64,000 nt of DNA from Callipepla californica brunnescens (lineage: Eukaryota; Chordata; Aves; Galliformes; Odontophoridae), in contig JALIRH010000039.1 of NCBI GenBank assembly GCA_023055505.1, positions 620,001 through 684,000 on the forward strand, in the 5' to 3' direction. Below the pieces are notes generated by a model, which did no database searches, had not been told where the DNA came from, and saw only the letters and a list, made by a program, of their open reading frames with translations. The first letter of the stretch is position 1, and each line of letters begins with the position of its first letter. A program made the translations under genes and the position numbers. This document shows positions 1 to 12,702 of the stretch, one piece after another.

Positions 1-214
1 TGCAGTGTCTGAGGCACAGACTCAGGTGTGGACAATCCAAATTGTTTATTACAGTTTCTAACATTTTGAAGGAGGAAGCACAAGGAAGAGTAACTTTCCA
101 TCAAAAATCTCTACTCACCGCCTTGAGAACTCACTGAGAATTGCAGCCACTGCCATCAAACCAGACTGATGCGTTTGTTTCACACAGACATGGCCACATA
201 TCCCACTGGTTTCC

Positions 215-235
215 TTTTTTTTTTCTTTTTTTTTT
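215..235. repeat. Interrupted poly(T) tract bordering copy 1
   Basis: Ten T, one C, ten T lie directly against the left boundary of the duplicated segment. On the minus strand this is a 3' A-rich tail following the segment, as expected for a reverse-transcribed polyadenylated RNA. It could also be an ordinary microsatellite. Confidence 0.85.
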
Positions 236-1041
236 CAGCTTATTATTCTTTCATTATCAGTATTTCTGCTACCAGCTTGATGAAGCTTGCTGTCTTGTGA
301 AAACTGCAGATCCACAGCCTTTGTACGCTTCTGTACGGGTGCCTACTTCTGCAGCTAAGCTTACACAGCACTCACTTCTCAGCAGAAATTCAAAGCTCAC
401 AAATCTCTAGAGGTTCCATTGGAAAAATGTGCTAATAGTGAGCTGAGATGTAAAAAATACTTAGAGCAAGAAGGGCTAAATACAGGTTAGAGATCAATTG
501 ATTTCAAAGGCTGCTAATCAAACATGATTTTTGAATGACCAACTCCGTAATGAATTCATAATACTTCAACATTTGGCCAAAGTGGAAAATTACTGCCTTT
601 TGAAAAGCTCACAACATAACGCTTAGAAAGCAACAATTCATTCAAAAGGAAATGTGGTTCTCTCAAGGAATAAAGTCAATTTCTTTAAGTGGTACAAAAC
701 TTGTTCTGTCTATGCATTTGTTTCTGCCACAGTAATGAGCTGCTAAACTTTCCTCTTGTGGTCTGTAGTTATTTAGCTCATTATAGTAACATAATCATAT
801 ATCATTATATGCTATCATAAATCTGCCACTTTTTCCTCACAGAGTTAGTCTTTTAAAACTGAGTAATCTGTTGAGTTGCTCTTTCCTTCGACACAAATCA
901 TTTAATATAATCTGCTTTAACTCTTCAGACTAAGGCCGTCCAGCCGAAGAGCAAAAATGGTCCTCAGGGACCAGAGGACAGAGGGAAGTGTTGGGATATG
1001 GAACCTCATTACAGCTGTGAAGTGTTTATTGGGTTTGTGTT
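236..1041. repeat. 0.8-kb duplicated segment, copy 1 (downstream of GLIS1)
   Basis: These 806 bp match 30459-31277 in direct orientation at about 97% by eye, with roughly two dozen substitutions. There is one 12-base gap between GTTGAG repeats near 876 and a one-base gap near 906. Homology begins immediately after a T10-C-T10 tract (215-235) that is absent beside copy 2. It stops abruptly at gtgtt at the right end. I see no terminal inverted repeats and no recognisable protein. It may be a retrocopy, a segmental duplication or two members of an unrecognised repeat family. Confidence 0.9.
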
Positions 1042-4000
1042 TTAATCTGTCATGCACTTTGTGCTCTTCCGCAGTAAATTTTTACTCATCTTCAAATAAT
1101 CGAGAAGTGGGAAGGAGCTGCACAATGGCTGTATGCTGACATCCCCCTTCCTCATTCACTGTATCACGTCTCAGCCAGGGACCGATTTTGCTCGCCCATT
1201 TCCTTTTCTCCTCATTCCCAGGCAGTCTACAGTCTGTGGAGCGACCCAAGCACTGTAAAAGCTGAAAGTTTTGTGGAGATCTGCTTTAATTTTAAACAAC
1301 AGGGAGGTGTAGGGCTTTCAGCATTGTGGATAAAGATCCCATTGTTCCCATGGCAAGCCCCTCACACAGCTGGCCGACCTTGGAAACCTAACAACTCTGT
1401 CTCACCCAGTGGTTCTGAGGATGAGGACTGCCTGTGGTACCTCTACAGCAAGGGAGCTGAGCAAGGCACGGTGAGGGCACGCAGCTCCTGGTCTGCATTC
1501 AGGCAGACAGAACTGGAAGAAAGTGCACTGTACAAATGGGAGAACACACAGCAGGGACCGCCTGTTTGTTTAAGTATGGCAGAAAGAGGCACTGATTCTC
1601 AGTGTGTTGGTTGATGCAGTTTGACCTATATCACTTTACATCGTGTTTAGGACTGTTCTGGGGGGAGCTTCTGGAATTACACACACTTCTGTATGAAGAA
1701 AAGAACTGATTTCTGTAACTGTAGGGAAATTATTAATGGACAATGAACAACGTCAAGTTTTATTCACTATTTTAGGATACCATACATTAAACAGAGTTAT
1801 TTTACAGTTTACGAAAGTCAGAAAAAGTAGTTTTAAACTACCTTTCTATTCCTTGCTAAGTATCTTACAAAATGGAAATGAAGAGTAGTGTACTGAGTAA
1901 TAAGTGAGAAGTAGATTAGAAGTGAGTTTGTACTTAAAAAAAAAAAAACGAACTCACCTTTTTGTGAATGGATTTAATTTAGTGAGAACAAAAGTTCTCA
2001 CTGAATTAGGGGTTGATTAATTTTTCTGGGCCTTGATTTAAGCAAGCTTATGCATTCTCCCGATGATAGTAATCAAGATGACAATGGAAACATTCTTTTT
2101 TGGTTGTTTTTTTTCTTTTACAGTCACTTTGTAATTGAAATGGACTCTGAGTTCTCTTTCTTTTCTGCAGTGACTGGACGATTTGTTAGCAGTTCGTATG
2201 ACCATGGCAAACTGGATATGTGAATGCAAAGTTTGGTGCAAGCTGGAGAAAGATGCTTCTTCCCCAGTAGGAGCAATTCTGTTTGTGTTTAAATGTAACA
2301 GCCTGTAGCTAAAGGAAGCAGATTCGAAGGTAATTACTGTGCTTTAATGAGGAGACTAATGAAAGGGAAGATGGATGTCTAAACACTGAACGTATATGGG
2401 TGTGACTGGATGGCAGGACAGAGCAACTTTTCAGCCTGGCACTCTTTGGCCCCGCACCTCTTTTACACATTCATACTGCTTATTCTCATAAACTATCAAA
2501 TTCTTACCTTTCTCATGAGCCTGACAAACACTTCACAATTAAAAATGTGATTTCTTCGATAGAAAGCTGCAGGGAATGCTGGCATTTGGGAAGACTTTTC
2601 TCAGCGAAAGAGGAAAGTTTAGCACAGACTTCAGCAATGCAGACACGAACACTTGGCAGTGACTGGAATCAAAAAGACAGACCGACTGACATAAAGAGTG
2701 CACTAGGGTTTTAAGACAGCCTCGTTTAAAAAACTGAAGCATTTTTTCCATTATGTTGTCATTGATTAAAGGCTCTGGAATATTCTGTCAGGTTTTCCAG
2801 CATTGTTGAACTGAGTTAAAGTATAATCAACTTAAAACAAATAGAACAAAACACTCATCTAATAAACATCAGTTTCATGCTGGAAAGAAAACAGGGTGTT
2901 CCTGCCCTCTGACCCTGCTGCTTGTGTAAAAGCACAGAGTCTCCAATCATGCAAACGGAACATAAAACCTTTCACTGTTCACTTCCTTCTCCTTGTAATG
3001 AAGCACCTCCGTGGTAAGTGAGCAGCACAAGAAGCTGGCCTTTTATTTTTGTAGGAATTTTACAGTGCACCTCACTGAATAGCCTGGTGAGGACTCAGCA
3101 GAATGTTAGACACAATTGGTGAGAACACAGGACGGGATGTTGAAGTGTTTTGGACTGAGGTGCCCCAGGGAGTGTGCAGAGTGCAGAGCAGACATCCCTG
3201 GGCTTGAAAGAGCTGTGGCTCCTGAACTGAAAGCAGTGTGCCCAACTCAGTGCAGGCTGACATGCCCTGCTCAGAGATATGCAGCCCTTCTGCAGAACAC
3301 ATCTGAGCTTATCACACAACATGGGCAGCTATCATCTTTAGAAGACAAGAAGATGGTGGCCAGATGACAACACTGAGATAGATGAATTGTGGTTGGCCTG
3401 GTTTGGGAAATGCAAGTGATCCATCCCCTCATGTGGAATTCTGTTCTCAGCCTTGCACTGGCACTGGCACATCTTTAAGAGCAGGGGTAGGCAATGTCAG
3501 TTCTTGACTCTGGTTTCTCCTCAGGAACGTGTATCTGAGCTCATGTGCCCTTCAGTTAAAGTAGATCTCTGGTGTCCAAGTGGATGCAAAGAATCCATAA
3601 AGAAGCTGTGGTTGCAGTATTTTGACAGCATACTGATGAATAAAAGATGGAAGCCCAGGTCTTTAAATAAGGGTTCAGTGAATGAAACTTCCAGTGTGAA
3701 TACCTTCTGTTATGGCCTTTGACATCCCTCCCCAAAATCTTCAGAGTTGCAGTTGCAATGGCAGACAGGTCAACTTGCCTTCTTGCTGTCATTAAGGAAT
3801 ATGTCAGTATTGTAGGAATCCCGCTGTGTGCTTTTCTGATTTTCCTTTCAGTGCACTCATTACTTCACTTGTGCACTCCGTCTTGTTGTGTTCTTTCTCC
3901 CATGCTTTGCACTTTCTACTTAGACAACAAAAGAACCAAAGGGAAAATAATGTTTCTTTATGTTAGAAGTACAGTGGCCTCACATGTCAATATTTCTTTT

Positions 4001-5519
4001 CCCCCTATGCACTCTGACTTAGTTTATTTTTTTAAACACTTTGGCCTCTTCTAAGGAGATTTGAGTTCCAGAGCAAACCAGTTTGCACAACATGCACAGC
4101 TTCATGTTGCATTGGACTGATCGCATTTGTTATGTCTACCAGCTGATAGAGTTTTCTGAAAATATTTAGCCTGTAATGTAACCCTTCCCAGTATTCTGTT
4201 TTTATTGCAAACATGCAATTAATCACCCTAATTGTTCCAATTACCCAGGAGCCCGAGTGATTATGATAAAAGAAAAAAAAAAGAAAAAAAGATCGTGGTG
4301 GCCCAGGTTGGCTGTAGGATTGAGATGAGCATTCAACAGAGCCCAGAAATCTTCCTTGTGTCCTTTTGTGCCTGAGTCGTCGTCCTGAACTGAATGCCAT
4401 CTAAGAGAACCTGAGTGCTATTGGTGTCTCACAGGTGATCGTGGCATGCAGCACTCCAAAATGCTGCCAGATTTGGGACTACTAGAAAGTGTTAGTTGTC
4501 AAATAGTCACATGGGAAAGACTCGAGAAAATAAGCACACAGAAAATGACATTTCATTAGAGTTCTCATTCCCATTAACAAGACCAGTGTCGTTCAGAGGC
4601 CAGGCATACATGCATAGTTCTAATTCCTGAAAATATCTGAAACCAAAATGAAACCAAAATACTGTTTCTGCTCTATGTAAATCACAAACAGAGCTGTTTT
4701 TCCCCCTTTCAAATAGTTCTCATGCCAGGAGCTTGAGTTTGTAATAAGTTTCACTTGTTTGGCACACTGTTGTGCCCAGTTAAAAATCCTTGGAAAAGGT
4801 TCTAAAGTTAATATCCAAGCATGGACCTGTGAGCAGAGATTCTGGCGGGTGTGCCAGCAAGAGGTCTGTGCTTCCAAGACTTCCAAAAATCCGTGCAACG
4901 GACTCAAACCAGCTCTGGAGAAAATAAAGCCAACTATAGTCTGAATTTCTTCTCTTCAGAAGGAAATGGCATTTTTATGCTCCAGAAATGTGTAAGGTGT
5001 TTGCTTTTATTTTGCTACTGAGAGGCTATGTTCTCTGAGAAATGTAAATGTTTTTGATATATATGTATATTTGTTCGCTCATGTGTATGTACATACGAGG
5101 GTATAATTATTCTCTCACACCAGCATTACATCACTGTTTATCTGTTGTAAATCTGGGTCGCTCGTGAATTACATTACTGTGAATGCAGATGGAGCTTAGA
5201 CTACAGCATGGGTCTAAGATGCTCTTTTATGATAGGATTAGTGAATCATTTCTGTCCAGATGTGGATTTGTTTGGAGGGAGGGATCAAGAAGGCCCTGAC
5301 TTTTGATTCTTGCAACATCCATGGGAATTTATGTTCTTTGGGTGCTTGTTCCTTGTCATTGCATCTCTTCCCCCAGCACGAGCTCCTGGAGTGCATCTGC
5401 CCCTCTGTAGGATGACACAGAACAGGAGAAAGGGAGGCAGGGGCCAGCACAACAGAAGTGTTTCCGTGCTAGAAGAGATTAAGCTGAGTCTTCAGAGCGA
5501 TGTGAGAAGGAACCTAAGA
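1042..5519. other. Gene-free region downstream of GLIS1, part 1
   Basis: No recognisable coding exon, RNA gene or transposon. The largest open frame (113 codons, 1273-1614, plus) shows no domain. A moderately GC-rich patch at 3110-3330 is unidentified. A cluster of ATTA/TAAT-type motifs occurs at 4200-4265. Confidence 0.6.
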
Positions 5520-5742
5520 GTGGTTTACAAAATTTCAATCAAGGGGCCATCAAATGCAGAATAAACACAGCGCAAAAAGTAAGGAGCCCCGGGTGTATGC
5601 AGAGTGCTATAAAAACCAAGAAAATATTAAGTATTTTCAGAAGAGATTGGACAAAATCATGGGAAGAGGCCCACGAGGGTATTGAATAGAGTTGTGAATT
5701 GAATAGAAATTGTTGCATCTCCAGAGTTAATGCTGACATTGT
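5520..5742 (+). mobile_element. Degenerate ancient CR1 LINE fragment
   Basis: Weak but recognisable similarity to old amniote CR1 3' regions. It shows a TGGTTTACAAAATTTC-type start, a GGGGCCATCAAATGCAGAA block, then AGATTGGACAAAATCATGG and TTGTTGCATCTCCAGA. These occur in the usual CR1 order in plus orientation. Divergence is high, so boundaries are approximate and the call depends on recalled consensus features. Confidence 0.5.
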
Positions 5743-8692
5743 TGGAACAATGAATCCTTGAAAGTCTTTCTTCTGAGCAATCTAGGCTGAATAATAACCC
5801 CTGCTATTCCAATAGTTTCAATGAAGTTGGCAGAAATGAATGGGTACAATAATCTCTATATAGAGATTTTTCTTTGTTTGAATTCTTAAGGTAGTTTCCC
5901 ATCTCTTGCAGTCTAAGCTGGCTGCACACAGCTAGCTGGTCATCTGACAGAAGAAAGCTAATTACATAATTATAGATACGGACGTGTATATTTTATGGGA
6001 AAAAATACTCTGCCACCCTGTTGAGTAAATATTTATGAAGTTCTGTAGTCCAGAAAATACTGAGAGGGACAAAGCAAGCACCAGTTAGTTCTGTATGATT
6101 TGGATCAGATTTCAGCCATAGTCTGTGCCAATTATAAAACTGAATGGAGTGACATAGCGTATTAAGGAACATGTAATTTGTCATACAGTGTCAACAATAC
6201 TGCCATTTTATATTTCTTGAGGTAGCAGTTTCGAGCCAACTCTTGTTAAGTGTCCCAAATCTCATTTAGCGTGTCAAAAAGTACTTTCATTGTTAATTCT
6301 CTGAGTACAGGAGAAATAGGCGGCGTGATAGACAGATTTTGACAATCATAGCAGAGCTAAACCTCTTAATGGTGGGATTTAGCTTGTTAGAACTGTGCAA
6401 TATCTGGAGCCAGCCCTGCTAGGGAAAACTGTTCACTGCAGCTGTCTCACTGAAATACCCGCACGATTCCAAGTAAATGCCATTTTCAGACTCTGACCTG
6501 TTGAATTTATCATTTAAAAAAAAAATCACAACAAAATGGGCAGAAATTCATATATTCTAAGAGCTCAAAAGCCAAAACCTAAAATTATTCATCATTTGAT
6601 GGCTGCTAAAAGCGAAGTCTTACAGTCCTAAACACATCCCAGATATTAACTTTATGCCACTTTTCTGTTCCATGTCCTAAACGGTTGGGAGACTTTTATC
6701 ATGACGTATGATGAGGCAAAGCAGTTTCACACACCTGAGGTGGCTTTGTTGCATAAAGCTGGAGCAGTTCTGCCATGGTGCAGGAGCAGGAGATGGCAGG
6801 CACAGGCTGAGAGCCACACGCTGAGGGTACAGGATGTGCCTCTGAGTGCTCACTTGTGTGCGTGGTGTCTACTTTCCAGGAAAAGGTGGCATTTTATAAT
6901 TTTTAAACCTATTTTTAAAACTTTGTGCCAGCCCCAGCAAAACACACTACTTTCAGGGAAAGAAACCTTGTGGGAGCACTGAGGAACGCACCCAGAGATT
7001 CGGGTTTGACCCAGGTGACAGCACAGGTGAACTTCTCCTGCTGAAGAGCTTAGTACATGAGTTTGTACAAAGCACCAGATCACTTCAGCTGCGTGTCTTC
7101 TGCCTTCTGATGGACCTGTATTGCATGGCAGCCCTGACATCCCCAGGCAGAGGAGCTAAGTGATTCAGTTTGGCTCAGTGAAGCTTGTTGGCTTCTGCCA
7201 CTTCTTGCTCGTCAGATAGGAGCCAGTGCTCTTAACCCTACTTCTCCACTCTCAGGCACATCAGGTCTCTGGTGTAGCAGTGTGATTTCAGAAACTCAGA
7301 ACACGTTCTCCCTGAATAAGTTTAGTGAAACTAGATACGTTTTTTTTTATTATTATTATTTAAAAAGATAAATTATTTTGGCTGCGCTACAATCTAAAAA
7401 CAGTGTTTTACAATGAGGGAGAGATGTATGACATGCATGACTTTTCTTAATATGCTATTCTTACACAACTCATTAGAAGATCTAAAGGCCCATTATATTC
7501 CGGAGTGAGCCTGATTACTGTGTTTCTCCTATATAATATCCTATAAATTCCTTTAAAAAGAAGGGAACACCAGGCGAAATGAATGTTATAAAGTACTTTG
7601 ATTGCAAACGAGGACTAGGTCTCTGATTACTGCATTTTATGAAATGTGTTCTAAAATGTTATTTTACACGCTGTCCTAAGTCAAGGCTTATTCTAAAAAC
7701 AAACTTTTGACAGCAAAAGTAAATTCACGTGCTGATCTGCATTGGGCTGGATATATTTTGTAATAATGGTTTAAATTACCATCATCTTTTCAGCACCTTT
7801 TAGTGCCATGAAAGGAGGCTTTCTTCGCTGCCCTTGAGTCTGTTGTACTGAAATACCAGTCACAATTCCTAGGAAGATTTTTCTGCAAAGCATCTACCTG
7901 GAAGTGGAATCAGCATGGCTTGAATTCTGCCACCTGCTCGTACTTGCTGTGCAAATTGTTCCCATGAAGCCAACACAAAAAATCATTTCCTGAGCATCAG
8001 GATGGAAAGCTCTAAGTTACTATTCTGTTTGAGCTCTCATATCCTGATTAGAAAAGATAGGTAAAAATTCAGATGAAAGGGGGAAAAAAAATCCTCTGAA
8101 CTCTCATTAAATTTTATTTCATATTTGAAACTTTTTAACAACCTGCTAAATGATAGTGAGCAGGAGTCTTCCTTGACAGATGCTCTTTGAAATCAAGACT
8201 GAAGGTGGGCCTTTGGTTTAAGGAATTTTTACTGAGTTTTCATTACTTTTTTTTTTTAATTACTTTGTTATTTTCTTGCTAGGATGAAAGGAAAAAAAGC
8301 TGGATCTAGTCAAAACACTCTAATTAAATGTTCTGTAATGCAAGCTTTTGCACACTGGGAAGACCTGGCAAGTAATGAGACCCTTCACAGCTCAGTGTTT
8401 CCACTTGATTATCTGCTTGTGCAACAACTGTGCCCAAACACTGAATAAACTATGGAACAGATACTGGATTTACTGCAGCTGCTGAAGTTTCTTTGTGCTT
8501 CTGAGCTTCACTGTGGACAGCCTAGTCTTTATTCACCTGCTACTCGTGTGCCCAGCTCTTCACCAGCTACAGTCAAACCAACCAACCCCTTTTTAGCTGG
8601 TTATGCTCTGCACTTGGGAAATTCTGAGAGAAAGATACAAAGCTCCTAATGGAGTGCATACTGGGACATGCCTTGGGCAGTAGCATGGTGTC

Positions 8693-8714
8693 CACAGCCC
8701 TGTTATGGGCTGTG
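8693..8714. repeat. Short perfect inverted repeat
   Basis: CACAGCCC and GGGCTGTG form an eight-base-pair stem around the loop tgttat, in the gene-free region downstream of GLIS1. No function is evident. Confidence 0.7.
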
Positions 8715-9751
8715 CTGAAACAAAGGACTTCACCAATGGATGTGGTTTCCCCAAAGCAGCAGGAGGGAAGCCTCCAGCAGCATTCAGGATGGGATGCTGA
8801 GAGGAAACACAGCTTATTGTCAGCCTAGACTTTGTTCTGTATGTAGTTTTGTGGACCATTATCTCTGTGAAGAAGGAGGTAAAGCTTTCCTGGTGTCATT
8901 CACCAGTTTATTATTTTTAATGGTACATATTTCATTTGCTCTTTCACCCTCTACCTGTGGCCAGCCTCAGTAAGAGAACTGATGCTGCATATCCTTGTGC
9001 CTTTGACATTTCACTCTTCAAGGCAGCTCTGTCTCTTCTTTTCCCTTCTTTTCCTCTTCTTCTTCATCTTTTCCCCAGGTTTTATTACAGCATCCCAGGA
9101 GTGAATGGGACTTGTGTCTTTTGTCCCTGCTTTCCCCTGATTCATGCACCAGCATTACTTCTGAACTGCTTATTTCAGGGAGATGTGGGATGCCAGTGGT
9201 GAAGCTCCAGTAGTGAGTGGTTTTTCTCTGGCTTACAGATAAATGCCTTTTTTTTCTATCTTTTTTCCATTCTCAGCTTGTTATCAGCATTGTCATCACC
9301 TGGTGACCGTGCTGAAGCTGCTCGTGTCTGTGCAGCCTTAAGCCTGGTTTATCCAGTTTTTAAAGCAGCTGATTCATTTCACTTTGGTGGTACAAAACTG
9401 CTGAACCTGGGGCAAGGTGCCAGCTGCCATGGGGAGGTGAGCGTCACTGCCAGCCTGGCTGGCTGCTCCCCCCTACTGACACATCCAACAGCTGATGAGA
9501 AATCACTTTTATTGAAGCTTTTGGTGAGGAAGAATGCAAGTTAGCCAAGACCATAGGATTAAAATTCTTCTTTTTCTTCTTTTAAAGTATCATGAGGTAA
9601 TCTCTGAATAATAAATGGTCAAAGTTTTGGTTGTATTATTTATATGAAAGTTTGTCTTTCCAGCAGCTCAATTTCCCCAGCACCGAACTGGGAATTAGTT
9701 CAACACTAACAGAGGGAGAGTGTCATGTTCTGAAAAATCCCCTGCAGAACC

Positions 9752-9781
9752 TGTCTCTCTCTCTCTTTTTTTTTTTTTTTT
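9752..9781. repeat. (TC)n / poly(T) low-complexity tract
   Basis: About seven TC units run into sixteen T. A simple repeat with no gene nearby. Confidence 0.9.
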
Positions 9782-12398
9782 AGTTTTCTGGAGGGTTGTG
9801 GTGGTGAGTGTGTTTTGTGAATGTATTAAACAAACATAAGAAAGCTTGGCTTGTGACTCAAGAAACTTTCAAATAAAAAAATCTTAGATCACAGCCCCCT
9901 GTTGTAGACTGACTTCTGCAATGAAGTAGGGATCAGTCATTCCACATGGCTCTTCAGATGCCCATTTTGTAGCAGTATCTTTCTTGATGTTAAGCTGACT
10001 TAAAGCACTGAACTGTGTCAGTTCCTTTGTGCCCAGTTTTTGGACACTTTTCTCGCTCAAATTCCACTTCTCTGGCTCCCTCCAGTTAATCTATTTTTAT
10101 TACTCATCTTTCTGTGTTTCATGATGGCTTGCTTTGAGTTTCCCATTCTCTCCATCCTGCCTGCAAAGAGCAGCTCTTCTCTGGGATGGCTCTTCCAGCA
10201 TCTCCCACTCCTGCCAGCCCTCTGAACCTGCCCATCACGTTTTCAAGGAGCATTTGGGAACAGTTTGTAGCTTGAGCCACCAGGAACCCCTCCTTACCCA
10301 TCCAGTCTGTGCTACTGGGAATTGCATCCACAGTTGCATCACTTCTCATATATACAAAAAACTTGCTGCTAGGGGCAAAGACTGTGGCTGTACATACTGC
10401 TGATAGTATCATTTGCTGACTGTTCTGCAAAGGTGCTGATGACGTCTGTATGTAACTGGAAACTGCCTCTTGTGCAACTTTGAGATGCTGAGTCCCAGTC
10501 TGTACAGTCAATTACATATTGTGTTATTCAGCTTTAATCTTGTTAAGTGGAACTTCTAGAGGTATTTATAGCTTTATTCGGTACGTAATGTTCAACAAAA
10601 GGTCACTGGGCAGCAAAACGTCAGTTAAAATAATAAAAGCACTAATTAATTGACAGGATGTTTTCACTACGGTTTAATCTGCCACAATGCAGCTCTGCCT
10701 GGAGGACATAAACCGTCCTCCCTTGCTTTTTTATTTCCTTGCCTTCCAGTTTTAGCACTCGTAAGGCTTTACTTAATCTAGTGATTATTGCTAAGATAGT
10801 TGGCAAATCCAGTTTTAAAGAAATCAAAATTAACTTTGGGATTTTGTTGTATGCATTTCTCACCTTATTCGAGTTGTTGCTTTTATTTTCTGTATTTTAA
10901 ACTATTTCAAAGACCATTCAGTGAGGACAAATTATCATAGCTGCACAGTATCTTCTGCAATAATATTAATGTTCCCACATTTCTGAAAACCTTTATGTGC
11001 AATTATTTTGGCCTTCTTAAATTAATGCTTGTTCGACCTGAAACAGTTGCTTTGAGGACAGTTTCTGATATACTGCTGTTACTAAATTATGTTTAAATGT
11101 TGTATAATAATATATTGGTTAAAAAAAGTGAAACATGGTCCTAGAGAGTGTGTGTGTCCAGAGAAATAAACCTTAAAACATAACTATTGTACTTTCTAAA
11201 TGCTATAGATAACTAAATAGTCATTCAAATACTACTCCAGTTTTAATGAGCTCTTATTTTCCTTAGTTAACATGAAGTGAGTGAGAAAAACGGGTTATCA
11301 GAAGGGCTTGGAGCCTCACAGTTCTGGAGAGCTACCTTGCAGTTCAGCTTCCATCCCCACCCAGCAAAGCTGGCACTGCTCAGTGTTTCCAGGAGCAGTG
11401 ACCCATAGCTCCTGCTCGTGGCATCAGGAGAGTGCCAAAACCCCTCCCAGGGCCACTGGGAAAGTACCACAGAATTGCTTTTTTAAATTTTCAGCATATT
11501 CGTTACGTTAATAATTATTGCTGGTTTTATACATAATAATGATTTACACAGGGAAAAGCAATCTCTGCAAATGCTAACCACTTTTCACTTCAGCCCATGC
11601 AAATCCGCTGCAGTAGAGAAGGATGCTTTTTTACCTGAAGAGTGCTCTGCCATAGGAGTGCTGCTTCTCCTTCAGGTAGGAGCCACTTCAGCATTAAGCA
11701 CAGGGAACATTAAGTAAATGTCGTGTGTTGTACAGGATAATTGCTGTAGCACATACCGTGAATGCTGAGTGTTTTTCATTAACAAAAAATATCCCGAAGT
11801 GAACTGGAAAATGAGGTTTAACAAATAGTACCCTGAAATCAGCCATAAATTTAATTAAATAAACTTAAGCAGGCAGTCGAAAACCAGATCTGAAATTGTT
11901 ATAGTAATGAGTACCACAGCCAGGCAGATACATCAGTGTTTGTAATCAATTAACAATACTGGGAGAGGTGATATAAAAGTGGCAGTTTCTATTTCAGAAA
12001 TGAAGTTGATGAAATGTTGGCAAACGTGTACTGCTGGGGAAAGGGGAGGGGAGGTTAGATTAGCCTCCTGTGACAGCAGTGAAACTCCTGACTAGAAATG
12101 AAACTTCTTCACAGTACCAGATTAAGAATGAATCCTTGCCTGGGGCTGTGCCTCAGGCGCTCAGTCGGAGTCCCTGTGCCCCATCTGCCAGTTTTCACAC
12201 ACCAAGACCTGGGAGCAGGCCCCCATCCAGCCCCTTGCTCTCCCATTCCTCGTCCCTGAGAAAGGCAGATGGCTTACCAACTGCATTCATGACAATATCC
12301 ATGGGAAAAAATCTTCTAAAAATAATATTGTTTTGCTGGTGGTTATTGACTTCCAAATACCACGTCCAGGCATCTCTAGGTACCTAGCAGTGAGAGTG

Positions 12399-12702
12399 GG
12401 GTTAGTCTCTTCTCACAGTGACAGAGCAAGGGGAAATGGCCTCAAGTTGCACCTGGGGAGGTTTAGGTTGGATTTAAGGAAAAACTTCTTTACAGAAAGG
12501 GTTGTTAAGCACTGGAATGGGCTCCCCAAGGAGGTGGTTGAATCACCGTGTCTGAATGCATTCAATATTCGTTTGGATGTGGTGCTCAGGGACATGATTT
12601 AGCAGCGGGTTGTAAGAGTTAGGTAGTATGGTTTGGTTGAGGTTGGACTTGATATTGAAGGTCTTTTCCAACCTGATCGGTTCTATGATTCTGTAATTCT
12701 GC
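12399..12702 (+). mobile_element. CR1 LINE 3' fragment
   Basis: A 5'-truncated CR1 in plus orientation. The last part of the reverse-transcriptase reading frame is visible: [20 protein letters not shown], then [20 protein letters not shown]. It is followed by the short 3' UTR with GGTTGGACTTGAT and CTTTTCCAACCTGAT, and it ends in the diagnostic TTCTATGATTCTGT terminus at about 12681-12697. It is a dead partial copy with no promoter, endonuclease or catalytic core. Confidence 0.93.

Larger units (their letters stand above)
5743..12398. other. Gene-free region downstream of GLIS1, part 2
   Basis: No exon or RNA gene recognised. AT-rich with scattered simple tracts, including pyrimidine-rich 9032-9077 and the TC/T tract at 9752. 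Open frames are all short and without homology. Confidence 0.6.

Noticed and set aside
236..1041. Duplicated segment considered as a solo LTR
   Set aside because: The ends are not TG...CA, no short target duplication is visible, and no retroviral primer-binding or coding sequence is adjacent to either copy.
1273..1614. 113-codon frame right of the duplicated segment, considered as a DMRTB1 or other gene exon
   Set aside because: It has no DM-domain Cys/His pattern and no other recognisable motif.
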